Positions 17,097 to 23,826 of a stretch of DNA of 23,915 bases are shown piece by piece. Each line of letters opens with the position of its first letter. Position 1 is the first letter of the stretch. This DNA comes from Ottowia sp. (GTDB taxonomy: Bacteria > Pseudomonadota > Gammaproteobacteria > Burkholderiales > Burkholderiaceae_C). The stretch spans positions 1 to 23,915 of the forward strand of contig JALOAS010000045.1 of the NCBI GenBank assembly GCA_023228705.1, given 5' to 3'. The notes below the pieces were generated by a model that saw only the letters and a list, made by a program, of their open reading frames with translations, had not been told where the DNA came from and made no database searches. The translations under genes and the position numbers were made by a program.

Positions 17097-20000
17097 ATGG
17101 TTGCACTCATCCCACCACAGACCGTCCTCACCTCCACGGACGCGGCCAATCAACTCCAGGCCAACACGCTGGACGCGCTGGGCCTGACAGCGCCGAACCT
17201 GAGCTCGGGATGGGCCGATGCCACGCCCACGGCCAGCGACTACGCCGCGGCTTCCCTGCAGCTGACGCTGAGCAATCCGCGCGCGCCATTTCGCGCGCCG
17301 CTGCGCATAGAGCAGACGCCGACGGTGTGGAGCGACCTGAACGGCGATCCGGTGGGCGGGCCAGTAGCGGTGCTGGCGCTGCATCCGGAGGCGGCGCACC
17401 GCCTGGCAAAGCTGGTTGAGGTGCGCCTCGGCGCGCCCCTGATACGTCCGCTACCGGTGGCGATGCTGGTGCATGGCGTGTCCGCACCTGCCACACCGCA
17501 GCCCATCAACTGGTTCCGGGCCGGCGAAGCCCTGGGCTTCGCCGGTGCACACGCCGTGTCGTTCCACGATGCCCGCGGGCTGCCCATCGATCCGCTGGCG
17601 ATGGCGGCGCTGTTCCTCGATTTGCTCACCTGGCGCCCCGCGTTGCGGATCGGCGACCCGGCCATGCCCGCAGTCGGGGCTGCAGGTGGGCTCAACGGCA
17701 TCCTCGCCCTGGTGACCTCGTCGATACGCTGTCACGTCATCGATCCCCACGGCCGAGGCTACGTACCCAACCGCGACGCGGCGCGGCTCAAGGTCATTGA
17801 CGCCGGCAACGCCGAGGTCTCTGCGGTTGCCGACAGTGGGCTGATCACCTTGGCAGCGAATCAACGCATCGGCCGCTCCAGCGCCGATGATAGCGCCGAG
17901 AATACCGCCCTCGCCGGCACACAGCGGCGCCCACCCCTGCAATGGGGCTGGGCCCATCAGGCGGTACTGGCGCGCACTGCGCTGGTACCGCCGCCACTAC
18001 CCGGCGGCGTCACGCTGGCCACCCAGTTCTTCCGCGTCGTTGCGGTGGACCTGGACTGGCATCTGCTGGGCAACCGCACGGCGGCAACGGTAAACGAAGT
18101 GCCCGGTGACGACGACACGGTGCCTGACTTCGCACTCCCGATAGTGCGTACCGCCGTGCCGAATTTCGACTATCTGGTGGACGCCATGGACGTATTGGGT
18201 GCGGCCAACCAGATTGCCGCGGGCTTCCCGCCGTCCGGCGCGGACGTGCTGGCGCTGCTCGCCTCGCCCGCCATCGACACCACGCTTGCGCTACCACCTG
18301 GGCCGGGCGCGGCGGGACACTGGCCGGCCTTTCCCTCGCCCAATCCCGGCGGCAGGCTGACCGCCAGCGCAGACGCCACCCAGGGTCTGATCGCCGCGTT
18401 CCGCGCGCCTGCGGATGGCGCGAATGCGAAGCTCGACGTCATCGTGACCATCGCCGCCGATGCCGTGCCCGCTGGCACCCACCTGCGGATATTTCCGCGT
18501 CGCTTCATGGAGATCGATGCCATCGGCGAGCAGCCCTCGTTCGTTCGTGCCGATGGCGGAGCCAGTATCGCCGTGGCCGGCCAGCCCACCCCCGTACTGC
18601 TGGTCAACCCGTTCGCGCTGCAAGGCACTGACCCGCTGCCCGTCGCCGCCCGCCTCACCGTGGATGTGGTAGCCGTCGGCCGCAACGGCCAGCGCCGGCT
18701 GCACTCGGCGGTGGACCTGGACGTAAGTACTACCACCGCATCATGGACGGACCACAGCGCCCGCTTCGGTGGCACGGCACTCCTGAACGTGCCGACCGTG
18801 ACCGCTCTGATGTCAGCATTTGGCGCCACTGCGGTGGCGCCGGCTTCGCTGTTCGGCATTCCGCCGGGCGTACCGCCGGCGGGTGGCACGCCCACCGGCA
18901 TCCTCGGCCTGGTGCGGCGGCTGGCCAACGAGACTACGGCTCCGCGACAGGGTCCGCACCTGCCCACTCAAGGCCGCTTCGATACCGTATGGGCGGTGGG
19001 TGCCACGCCAGCATCCGGACAACCACTGGCATGGAAGGCCGTGCTGAGTGGCGCGCGCTGGACCCCGGAGAGCCGCAGCGCACAGCCCGAGCTGGGCGAC
19101 CCGGGTAACCCGGCCGGCCCCGACGTGCACGCCGCCGGTGTGCGCGTGGAGGGACAACTCGGCTACGACCTGGCGTTCCATGCGCTCAAGCGTACGCAGC
19201 CCATCATTCCCATGTCAGCGGGCACGCCGGGATGGCTCATGACCACGGGCGGCGACAACTGGAACGACCCCGCGCCGGACACCACCGGCACGGTCGCCGC
19301 GGCCATGCTGGAGACCATTGCCCCGTTCTGCGACACCCCGGAGCTGGGTATTTCAGCGATTCCGGTACCGCAGCCGGGTGACACCATCCAGAATGGCATC
19401 AACGCACTGGCCGACCTCCTGGGCGTTCCCCACGTGACGTTTTCCACCGCGAACGAGGACCGACTGCGTCGTGAGCTGCAACGGGAGATGATCACGGCCA
19501 AACATGGCCAGCGCGACGCGTTGTGGGCGCTTGCACGCGCGTTCACCGAGGCGCGGGAGTTCGTGTATATCGAGAGCCCCGCCTTCGCGCGTACCGCGCG
19601 CCCGACCGGAGCAGCCAAACCCCACGAGATCGATCTGGTCGAGGTGCTGCGCGCGCGCATGGCGGCGAACCCGCGACTGAAAGTCATGCTCTGCGTTCCC
19701 CGTGAGCCGGACATGGATCCGGCCAAGGCCAACTGGGTGCGCGCTGCGCTGGCCGAACGCAAGCAGGCCATCAATACCCTGACCGCGCAGGACCGCCAGC
19801 GCGTCGCTGCGTTCCAGCCCATCGGCTTCCCGGGACGCGCCACCTCGATCCGCAGCACGGTGGTGATCGTGGATGACGTGTGGACGCTGGTGGGCACCAG
19901 CCACATGCGCCGGCGCGGGATGACGTTCGACGGCGGCGCGGACGTGGTGAGCATCGACCGTTCATTCGGCGCGCGTGGCACCTCCGCCGGCATCGCCCGG

Positions 20001-20282
20001 TTTCGCCAGGAGCTGATGGCAGCGAAGCTCGGGGTAAACGTGCCTGCCGGACCGGGCAACAGCACCGCGCTGTGGACCCGGCTTGCCGAACCGGAGAGTG
20101 CTTTCGCCGTGCTGGCGGAACTGCTCGCTTCCGGCGGCCTCGGTCGCTGCGCGCCGGTATGGGCCGGCCCGACAGACAACAAGGTGATTCCCCAGACCGA
20201 CGCCATCGCCGACCCGGACGGCGTGGACCCGGACGGCAACGGGCTGCTGGGCCTGTTCGGTGCATTAGTGCTGGATGCGTAG
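17097..20282 (+). CDS. Large protein with C-terminal phospholipase D-like domain lacking HKD His/Lys
   Basis: This 1061-residue protein closes the operon. About 780 N-terminal residues are unrecognised and contain neither a signal peptide nor a clear first HKD motif. The C-terminal part, roughly 797-1000, follows the second half of the phospholipase D fold. It has a helix ending AREFVYIESPAF (the usual YIExQxF), then LKVMLCVPREPD, then RSTVVIVDDVWTLVGTSHM at about 919-937, and RRRGMTFDGGADV. In active PLDs this motif is H-x-K-x(4)-D. Here His is Arg919 and Lys is Thr921, while Asp926 and the following GTSHMRRRG turn are kept. A phosphodiesterase reaction by the usual His is therefore not expected, and a binding or altered role is likelier. 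Alternatively the protein could pair with a catalytic partner elsewhere. The stop at 20282 abuts a truncated gene on the other strand. Confidence 0.9.
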   Translation: MVALIPPQTVLTSTDAANQLQANTLDALGLTAPNLSSGWADATPTASDYAAASLQLTLSNPRAPFRAPLRIEQTPTVWSDLNGDPVGGPVAVLALHPEAAHRLAKLVEVRLGAPLIRPLPVAMLVHGVSAPATPQPINWFRAGEALGFAGAHAVSFHDARGLPIDPLAMAALFLDLLTWRPALRIGDPAMPAVGAAGGLNGILALVTSSIRCHVIDPHGRGYVPNRDAARLKVIDAGNAEVSAVADSGLITLAANQRIGRSSADDSAENTALAGTQRRPPLQWGWAHQAVLARTALVPPPLPGGVTLATQFFRVVAVDLDWHLLGNRTAATVNEVPGDDDTVPDFALPIVRTAVPNFDYLVDAMDVLGAANQIAAGFPPSGADVLALLASPAIDTTLALPPGPGAAGHWPAFPSPNPGGRLTASADATQGLIAAFRAPADGANAKLDVIVTIAADAVPAGTHLRIFPRRFMEIDAIGEQPSFVRADGGASIAVAGQPTPVLLVNPFALQGTDPLPVAARLTVDVVAVGRNGQRRLHSAVDLDVSTTTASWTDHSARFGGTALLNVPTVTALMSAFGATAVAPASLFGIPPGVPPAGGTPTGILGLVRRLANETTAPRQGPHLPTQGRFDTVWAVGATPASGQPLAWKAVLSGARWTPESRSAQPELGDPGNPAGPDVHAAGVRVEGQLGYDLAFHALKRTQPIIPMSAGTPGWLMTTGGDNWNDPAPDTTGTVAAAMLETIAPFCDTPELGISAIPVPQPGDTIQNGINALADLLGVPHVTFSTANEDRLRRELQREMITAKHGQRDALWALARAFTEAREFVYIESPAFARTARPTGAAKPHEIDLVEVLRARMAANPRLKVMLCVPREPDMDPAKANWVRAALAERKQAINTLTAQDRQRVAAFQPIGFPGRATSIRSTVVIVDDVWTLVGTSHMRRRGMTFDGGADVVSIDRSFGARGTSAGIARFRQELMAAKLGVNVPAGPGNSTALWTRLAEPESAFAVLAELLASGGLGRCAPVWAGPTDNKVIPQTDAIADPDGVDPDGNGLLGLFGALVLDA

Positions 20283-20551
20283 TTGGCGGCAGACTCCTGT
20301 CGCTCCGAACCTGCAGCTGGAGCGGTTCCACAGCATGCTGCGGCAGCCTGGTCAGGCTGCGCCTTGGTTGCCTCGAAGTAGGCGCTTGCCGGATTGTCCG
20401 CGCTGCCGCGGACGGCTGAAATCGAGCAGGCCAGGAACGGTTCGCTGCGTCGGCCAGCCTGACGGCTGGGTTCGACCCACCGAATCCGGTTGATATAGCC
20501 AACCCCCGATACATGGAGGTTGAAGAAGTTTTGCCGTTGCTGGGTAGTCAT
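20283..20551 (-). pseudogene. DUF3577 (STY4534-type ICE protein) N-terminal remnant
   Basis: The minus-strand frame starting at 20551 reads MTTQQRQNFFNLHVSGVGYI, then NRIRWVEP, EPFLACSISAVRGSADNP and YFEATKAQ. The pattern Phe-Phe-Asn-Leu-His-x-x-Gly-x-Gly-Tyr-x-x-Arg-x-Arg followed by FLAC-I-A-L/V-G-DNP-YF is the N-terminus of DUF3577 proteins, carried by integrating conjugative elements (STY4534 family). GGAGA lies 5 bases before the ATG. After about 65 residues the match is lost. A +1 shift gives SLTRLPQHAVEPLQLQV, which may be the eroded continuation (LIRRCxEAV in relatives). The remaining two thirds of the gene are missing where the giant operon ends. Confidence 0.7.
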
Positions 20552-20980
20552 GACGATCTCCAAGAATGGACGCAGGAAATCGCGCAGCCCGGCACAGGCC
20601 GCAAGGCCAAGACAGGGAACGCAAAATCCCTGTCCGGGTTGCTAAAAATGACGACTCTAATCCGGCTTTGGGAGCCGGATCGTGCGCCTTTCAAGAGTTG
20701 GGACGCCGCGTGGTGCCCGTAGGGCAATTCACGTTTGAAAGACTACAGGATTGAGTCTGCGGCGTCAAGCATCATGGCGCTTGCAGTAGACGTAAAAGTG
20801 GCGCTGGATCGGGCGCCAGTCGAGAACCAGCCCGACGGCAAGCCAACTTCCATGACAGAGAAATGTAGCCATCTCCAACGCATCACCAGCCGTCAGCCAC
20901 GCTGGCCGCAGATGCCCCAGCGATATGACACAATTCACGACACTGGAAGCAGGTTAATGACTGCTTTCATCGCGGGTACC
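20552..20980. other. Non-coding stretch in ICE debris
   Basis: No supported gene is seen. A perfect 8-bp stem with a 5-base loop lies at 20660-20680 (ATCCGGCT/AGCCGGAT), without a following T-run. An 11-codon frame at 20935-20970 (minus strand), directly after the ParA remnant and starting MKAVINLLPVS, may be the stub of the next gene in the old element. Confidence 0.45.
20660..20680. repeat. 8-bp perfect inverted repeat (hairpin)
   Basis: The arms are 20660-20667 and 20673-20680 with loop TTGGG. The stem is strong but has no T-tract on either side, so an intrinsic terminator is only a weak possibility. Confidence 0.5.
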
Positions 20981-21300
20981 TTATAGCCCATTGACCACCG
21001 ATTCATCGCGTTCGAGCAGTTGCAGGGTGCCTGCAACGAACTCGCGTGCTGAAAGGATGTTGCGCACCACGGCGTGATCAACACGTCGGCAGCGTTGACC
21101 GCGGCGTCTCGCAGATGGCCTACCGCGCCCTGTGTGTCGATGATGTAAACGTCGTATGCCGGAGTGTCATCGGTGGCTCCCCGAAGCGCCATGCTGATTC
21201 GCACAAGGCGATCCGACCGTGTGGAGAGCCAGTCTTGCAGACGCTCGTCGCGGGTGTGGGATCGAACGATGTCGATCCGGCCGCCGTTGATGCTCAAGTC
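20981..21300 (-). pseudogene. parA: ParA-type partition ATPase, frameshifted C-terminal fragment
   Basis: Minus-strand translation gives GRIDIVRSHTRDERLQDWL, then RISMAL, YDVYIIDTQGAVGHLRDAAV and NAADVLITP. This is the Walker B-like and following region of ICE/plasmid ParA ATPases (usual form YDLVVIDTQGA-GxLQDAAVNAADLLxSP). The original frame is lost one base after ITP, near 21071-21074. In the shifted frame the true ending reads VVRNILSAREFVAGTLQLLE then RDESVVNGL, with a stop at 20981, as expected for the family. A single-base deletion explains this. The Walker A N-terminus is absent and the in-frame sequence before about 21300 is not recognisable, so the gene is both truncated and frameshifted. 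With DUF3577 it identifies a decayed integrating conjugative element. Confidence 0.75.
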
Positions 21301-21402
21301 GGCCCGGTGACCAATCCGGGTGGCGCTGCCAGACTTGGAAACGATGGAGAGCCGTTTGCTAGCCGCGCGTCGGCTTTGGCGTCCAGGCGGCTCCGTGCAT
21401 CG

Positions 21403-21636
21403 TCATTTCAGCAATTCAGGATCCCGCCGCGCGGGCCAGCGCGAGAATGCGATCACGTAGAGCGTGATCAGGTTGACCAGCGGCACCAGCATCAGCAGGC
21501 TGAGCCAGCCGGGAAACCCGGCCTTGGAGAAAATCTTCCAGAACGGCAGGACGACCACGACCGCGATCAGCAGCATGAACCAGCCCTGGGCGCCGAACCA
21601 CACGGCCGCCCCGTTCATCGATATTCCATTCATCAT
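21403..21636 (-). CDS. Small two-helix membrane protein
   Basis: This 77-residue protein has two hydrophobic segments, about residues 12-30 (around WFMLLIAVVVVLPFW) and 36-58 (around WLSLLMLVPLVNLITLYVIA), and a basic C-terminal tail, so it is predicted to be an inner-membrane protein. The motif FSKAGFPGWLSLLMLVPLVN is common in small uncharacterised membrane proteins in proteobacteria; no function is assigned. The start chosen is the ATG at 21636, which overlaps the stop of the upstream gene as ATGA. An AAAGG about 10 bases upstream supports it. A second ATG follows immediately at 21633. The frame is open further upstream, but that part overlaps the neighbour. Confidence 0.7.
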   Translation of the reverse strand: MMNGISMNGAAVWFGAQGWFMLLIAVVVVLPFWKIFSKAGFPGWLSLLMLVPLVNLITLYVIAFSRWPARRDPELLK

Positions 21637-21851
21637 GAGAGTTGACCTTTCTTGACACGTTTGAAGACACGCTGCCATGGCAGCGCCTGCCGCAGCCGCA
21701 GCGAGACCAGCCCGGCCACTGCGCTGATAGCGCCGAACACCGGGCTCGGCCCGGGCCCGAGCAGGCCCCGGGCGAAGAAGCGGGTGATGGCGATCATTAT
21801 CACCACCGCGACGACGAACCTGCCGGCCGCCACGTCAGGCATGCGCTGCAT
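21633..21851 (-). CDS. Small membrane protein, coupled to the following gene
   Basis: This is a predicted 72-residue protein with one clear transmembrane helix (VVAVVIMIAITRFFARG), a second weaker hydrophobic segment (VFGAISAVAGLVSLRLR) and a very basic end (WQRVFKRVKKGQLS). The family is not recognised. The open frame extends to 21956, but the upstream part runs through tandem repeats, so I choose the ATG at 21851 (or 21842, nine bases later). Neither has a good ribosome binding site. The 21851 ATG falls inside a perfect hairpin (21848-21861), which might affect translation. Its stop shares bases with the next gene's ATG, so the two are probably translated together. Confidence 0.55.
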   Translation of the reverse strand: MQRMPDVAAGRFVVAVVIMIAITRFFARGLLGPGPSPVFGAISAVAGLVSLRLRQALPWQRVFKRVKKGQLS

Positions 21852-21972
21852 CGGTCGATGCGCTGAAGCGCTGGCCGTCCAGCGGGTAGGCCGTCCAGCG
21901 AGTCGGCCGTCCGGCGTCCAGCGAATAGCGTCCGGCGTATGCCGCGCCACGCTCAACGCTCAACCTGTCCGG

Positions 21973-21988
21973 ATGACCGATGACCTCG
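21973..21988 (+). repeat. 16-bp direct repeat, copy 1
   Basis: ATGACCGATGACCTCG occurs here and again, exactly and in the same orientation, at 23827-23842. Both copies lie within about 20 bases of heptamer repeats. Confidence 0.85.
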
Positions 21989-22075
21989 GCCCTTGCGGAC
22001 CATGGATGAAAGCCGCCTGCGGCGGCTGATGAAGGTTTGGCGTCAAGCGTTCAGCGTCCAGCGTGTGCACACCGC

Positions 22076-22103
22076 GCTCAACGCTCAACGCTCAACGCTC
22101 AAC
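22076..22103. repeat. Heptanucleotide tandem repeat, 4 x GCTCAAC
   Basis: Four exact consecutive copies of GCTCAAC are followed by CTCAA. The unit is the reverse complement of GTTGAGC found at 23860-23873, and the 12-base string GCTCAACCTCAA is shared in inverse orientation with that array. Confidence 0.9.
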
Positions 22104-22140
22104 CTCAAGCCCATGGCGTCCGCACCAGCTCCGGACGCAG

Positions 22141-22614
22141 TCATTGCTGCTGCACGGTAACCTGTTTTTGCCAGCTCAGGGCCCTGGCGGGCCAGGAGCT
22201 CTTGATGTACGCAAGCACGGCAACGATCTCTTCGTCAGACAGCGTGCCCTTGAACGCCGGCATGTCGCTTTCATAGCCTTCCGGTGCGGTCCTGCCGGGC
22301 ACCAAGCCGTGGGTGACGATGTCAACGAGCAGCGCGTCCGGATGGTGCCAGGTGTGGCCGGTTTCATCGTGCGGCGGCGCCGGCAGCCTGTCGTTGGCCA
22401 GGCGCTGGCGCCAGTTGGGCTGCCCCTCGAGCGCCGCGCCGTGACAGGCCGCACAAGCGCTTGCGTAGACCGTCTTGCCCTGCGCCACCAGCGCCTTGTC
22501 CGCAGGATCTATGAAACCCGGCGTGGCAGGGGCCCGGTTGCCGTACACGGCGGCGGCAAGGGCGCCGATCAGGAGCACGCCGATGCCGCTGAAAACCCAC
22601 TTTTTGCTCAGCAT
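22141..22614 (-). CDS. Monohaem c-type cytochrome, membrane-anchored or exported
   Basis: This 157-residue protein begins with a short basic end and a hydrophobic segment (residues 7-24), so it is exported to the periplasm, either cleaved or anchored. One haem c site, CAACH, lies at residues 54-58. The probable distal ligand is Met118 in ESDMPAFKG, followed by the usual LSDEEIVAVLAYIKSSWP helix of class I cytochromes. The middle segment HDETGHTWHHPDALL is His-rich and typical of small cytochromes found beside copper-handling genes. An AGGAG lies 12 bases before the ATG. It is downstream of the DsbD-like and oxidase genes on the same strand, so a role in electron transfer to or from the oxidase is plausible but not shown. 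Confidence 0.9.
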   Translation of the reverse strand: MLSKKWVFSGIGVLLIGALAAAVYGNRAPATPGFIDPADKALVAQGKTVYASACAACHGAALEGQPNWRQRLANDRLPAPPHDETGHTWHHPDALLVDIVTHGLVPGRTAPEGYESDMPAFKGTLSDEEIVAVLAYIKSSWPARALSWQKQVTVQQQ

Positions 22615-22748
22615 TGGCAGTCTTGGCTCCTGGCTTCTGCCCGGGCGCCGGCTTGCACTGGTTGAAATGCGTGCCGCAGGGCGCCCAGGGTCGCGGGATC
22701 TGTTTGTGCCTGCCAGTCAAACCAGGCAAGTTGCTCAGTCGGTTTCAT
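22608..22748 (-). CDS. Possible 46-codon linker ORF
   Basis: This is a short frame starting MKPTEQLAWFDWQAQTDPAT. Its ATG overlaps the end of the DsbD-like gene and its stop overlaps the cytochrome start, so it would bridge the two genes with no gap. There is no known domain, signal or clear ribosome binding site. It may simply be spacer, and I list it only because of its overlap geometry. Confidence 0.2.
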   Translation of the reverse strand: MKPTEQLAWFDWQAQTDPATLGALRHAFQPVQAGARAEARSQDCQC

Positions 22749-23250
22749 GTGTTGCGACGATCGTTGCCGGCGCCAGGCAGATGCCCTGCGTGCTGCAAGA
22801 TTGCATGTGCACCAGAACGCGGCTGTCTTGCGCTTGGTCCAGGCCCGCAATCTCGATGCGGGTGCGGTCCTTGTAAACCAGGATGTCCTTGTCGTCGATG
22901 GCGATACCTATGCTTTGACCGGGCGGATACGATGCCTGTGCCGGGCGTCGCGTATCGTCTTGCTCGATCCAGACCGTGGCCGGAATCAGGCCCTCAAGCG
23001 AGACCGGGTTGGCGTTCACGTGCCAGCCGCTTGCGGTGTGCAGGGTGACCACGCCGGTTTGGCCTTGCCGTGCAAACGACGCCGATACGTGTGTCGAGGA
23101 GTCCGGGAAACCGCTGGCCGCAGGCGCAGGCGCATCGGGTACCGGCGCGCCGGCCGGGGCCAGGAACTTCCGGCCTGCGAATGCTGCAAGCGCCAGCAGC
23201 GCGACCACTCCGGCGGCGATGACGATCTTGTGGGTGATGGTGGTTTGCAT
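22735..23250 (-). CDS. Membrane-anchored DsbD N-terminal-like (PF11412-type) protein
   Basis: This 171-residue protein has an N-terminal hydrophobic anchor (residues 9-27) and an Ala/Pro-rich linker (32-48). A single periplasmic domain like the N-terminal domain of the thiol:disulfide carrier DsbD follows. Supporting motifs are SGWHVNANPVS (about 74-84), LIPATVWIE, a YPPGQS turn, DILVYKDRTRIEI and the pair C152/C158 in SCSTQGICLAPA, which matches the family's C-x(n)-CLPP site. Full DsbD also has a transmembrane domain and a thioredoxin domain; both are absent, so this is a stand-alone domain that would pass electrons or handle copper with partners. The ribosome binding site GGAGGA at 23258-23263, 7 bases from the ATG, is strong. 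It follows the oxidase remnant directly. Confidence 0.85.
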   Translation of the reverse strand: MQTTITHKIVIAAGVVALLALAAFAGRKFLAPAGAPVPDAPAPAASGFPDSSTHVSASFARQGQTGVVTLHTASGWHVNANPVSLEGLIPATVWIEQDDTRRPAQASYPPGQSIGIAIDDKDILVYKDRTRIEIAGLDQAQDSRVLVHMQSCSTQGICLAPATIVATHETD

Positions 23251-23257
23251 TCATGAA

Positions 23258-23263
23258 TCCTCC
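23258..23263 (-). promoter_or_regulatory. Ribosome binding site of the DsbD-like gene
   Basis: GGAGGA on the minus strand lies 7 bases before the ATG at 23250. It sits inside the end of an upstream reading frame whose TGA directly precedes this ATG, a layout typical of translational coupling. Confidence 0.7.
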
Positions 23264-23299
23264 ATGGGTTGCAACACATTGAGCGTGAGCGCGCGCACC

Positions 23300-23779
23300 A
23301 GGGTGGTGCGGGTGATACCAGTAGGTGCCGGCCCGGTTCTGCACTTCAAATTCGTAGCGGTAGCGCTCGCCCGGCCCGATGGCCAGGCGGGGGTGCCCGT
23401 CCATCGTATCGGGCACGTGCAGGCCATGCCAGTGCACGATGCTGGCCTGGTCCAGGTCGTTGATGAAATCGATGCGCAATTTCTGCCCGCGGCGCACGCG
23501 CAGGATGGGTCCGAGGTAGCTGCCGGGCAGCGGCTGGACGCTGGCCGGATCGCCTTTCAGGACGCGCGCCTGATAGGACCAGACGGACGTTGCCGCGCCG
23601 GGACGCAGCGCAACGCTGTTCGGCGCTGCGCGCAGCTCGAGCGCGAGGTCGGGATTGAAGGTGTCAGCCGCTTGCGCGAATGCGCGCACGGCGGGCAAGC
23701 CGCCCAACAGCGCGGCCGAGCCGGCGCCAGCATAGTGCAGCAGGTCGCGGCGCGTGGGGTGGGAGAGATCGGTGTTCAT
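23300..23779 (-). pseudogene. TAT-exported multicopper oxidase, truncated
   Basis: This is the start of a periplasmic multicopper oxidase. The ATG at 23779 follows AGGAAG by about 9 bases. Residues 10-37 form a twin-arginine signal (TRRDLLHYAGAGSAALLGG, then an AFAQA cleavage site). The first cupredoxin domain is well preserved: ILRVRRGQKLRIDFIND, the copper ligands HWHGLH at 116-121, and GTYWYHPH at 151-158. Similarity stops abruptly there, at about 23306. Family members run to roughly 450-600 residues and need three more copper-binding regions near the C-terminus, so the product cannot be a working oxidase. The frame runs on without meaning to 22994, inside the next gene. Another frame beyond the break gives LVRALTLNVLQPMEDS and a stop just before the DsbD-like gene, which looks like the C-terminus of a lost gene joined by a deletion. 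Confidence 0.8.
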
Positions 23780-23826
23780 TTCAATGTTCTTCCTGATCAG
23801 AAACGATACTCGCCAAGATCAGGCGC

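Larger units (their letters stand above)
21852..22140. repeat. Repeat-rich gap with heptamer and 16-bp units
   Basis: No gene is supported here. The stretch is built largely of short tandem repeats. Units of about 16 bp beginning GGCCGTCC occur at 21873, 21889 and 21905. GCTCAAC occurs twice at 21951-21964 and four times at 22076-22103. Imperfect heptamers GCGTCAA, GCGTTCA and GCGTCCA occur at 22040-22060. The same heptamer appears in inverse orientation at the right edge of the window. Confidence 0.75.

Noticed and set aside
20343..20360. Perfect 7-bp hairpin GCAGCCT-GGTC-AGGCTGC after the giant operon
   Set aside because: It has no T-tract and lies inside the DUF3577 remnant, so I do not call it a terminator, although it is positioned where one would be useful.
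19163..20563. 466-codon minus-strand frame crossing the operon end
   Set aside because: Only its first 65 or so codons (DUF3577 start) resemble a protein. The remainder is antisense to the PLD-like domain and open by chance.
22994..23300. Continuation of the oxidase frame to 22994
   Set aside because: After WYHPH the translation loses all oxidase character and overlaps the well-supported DsbD-like gene in another frame.
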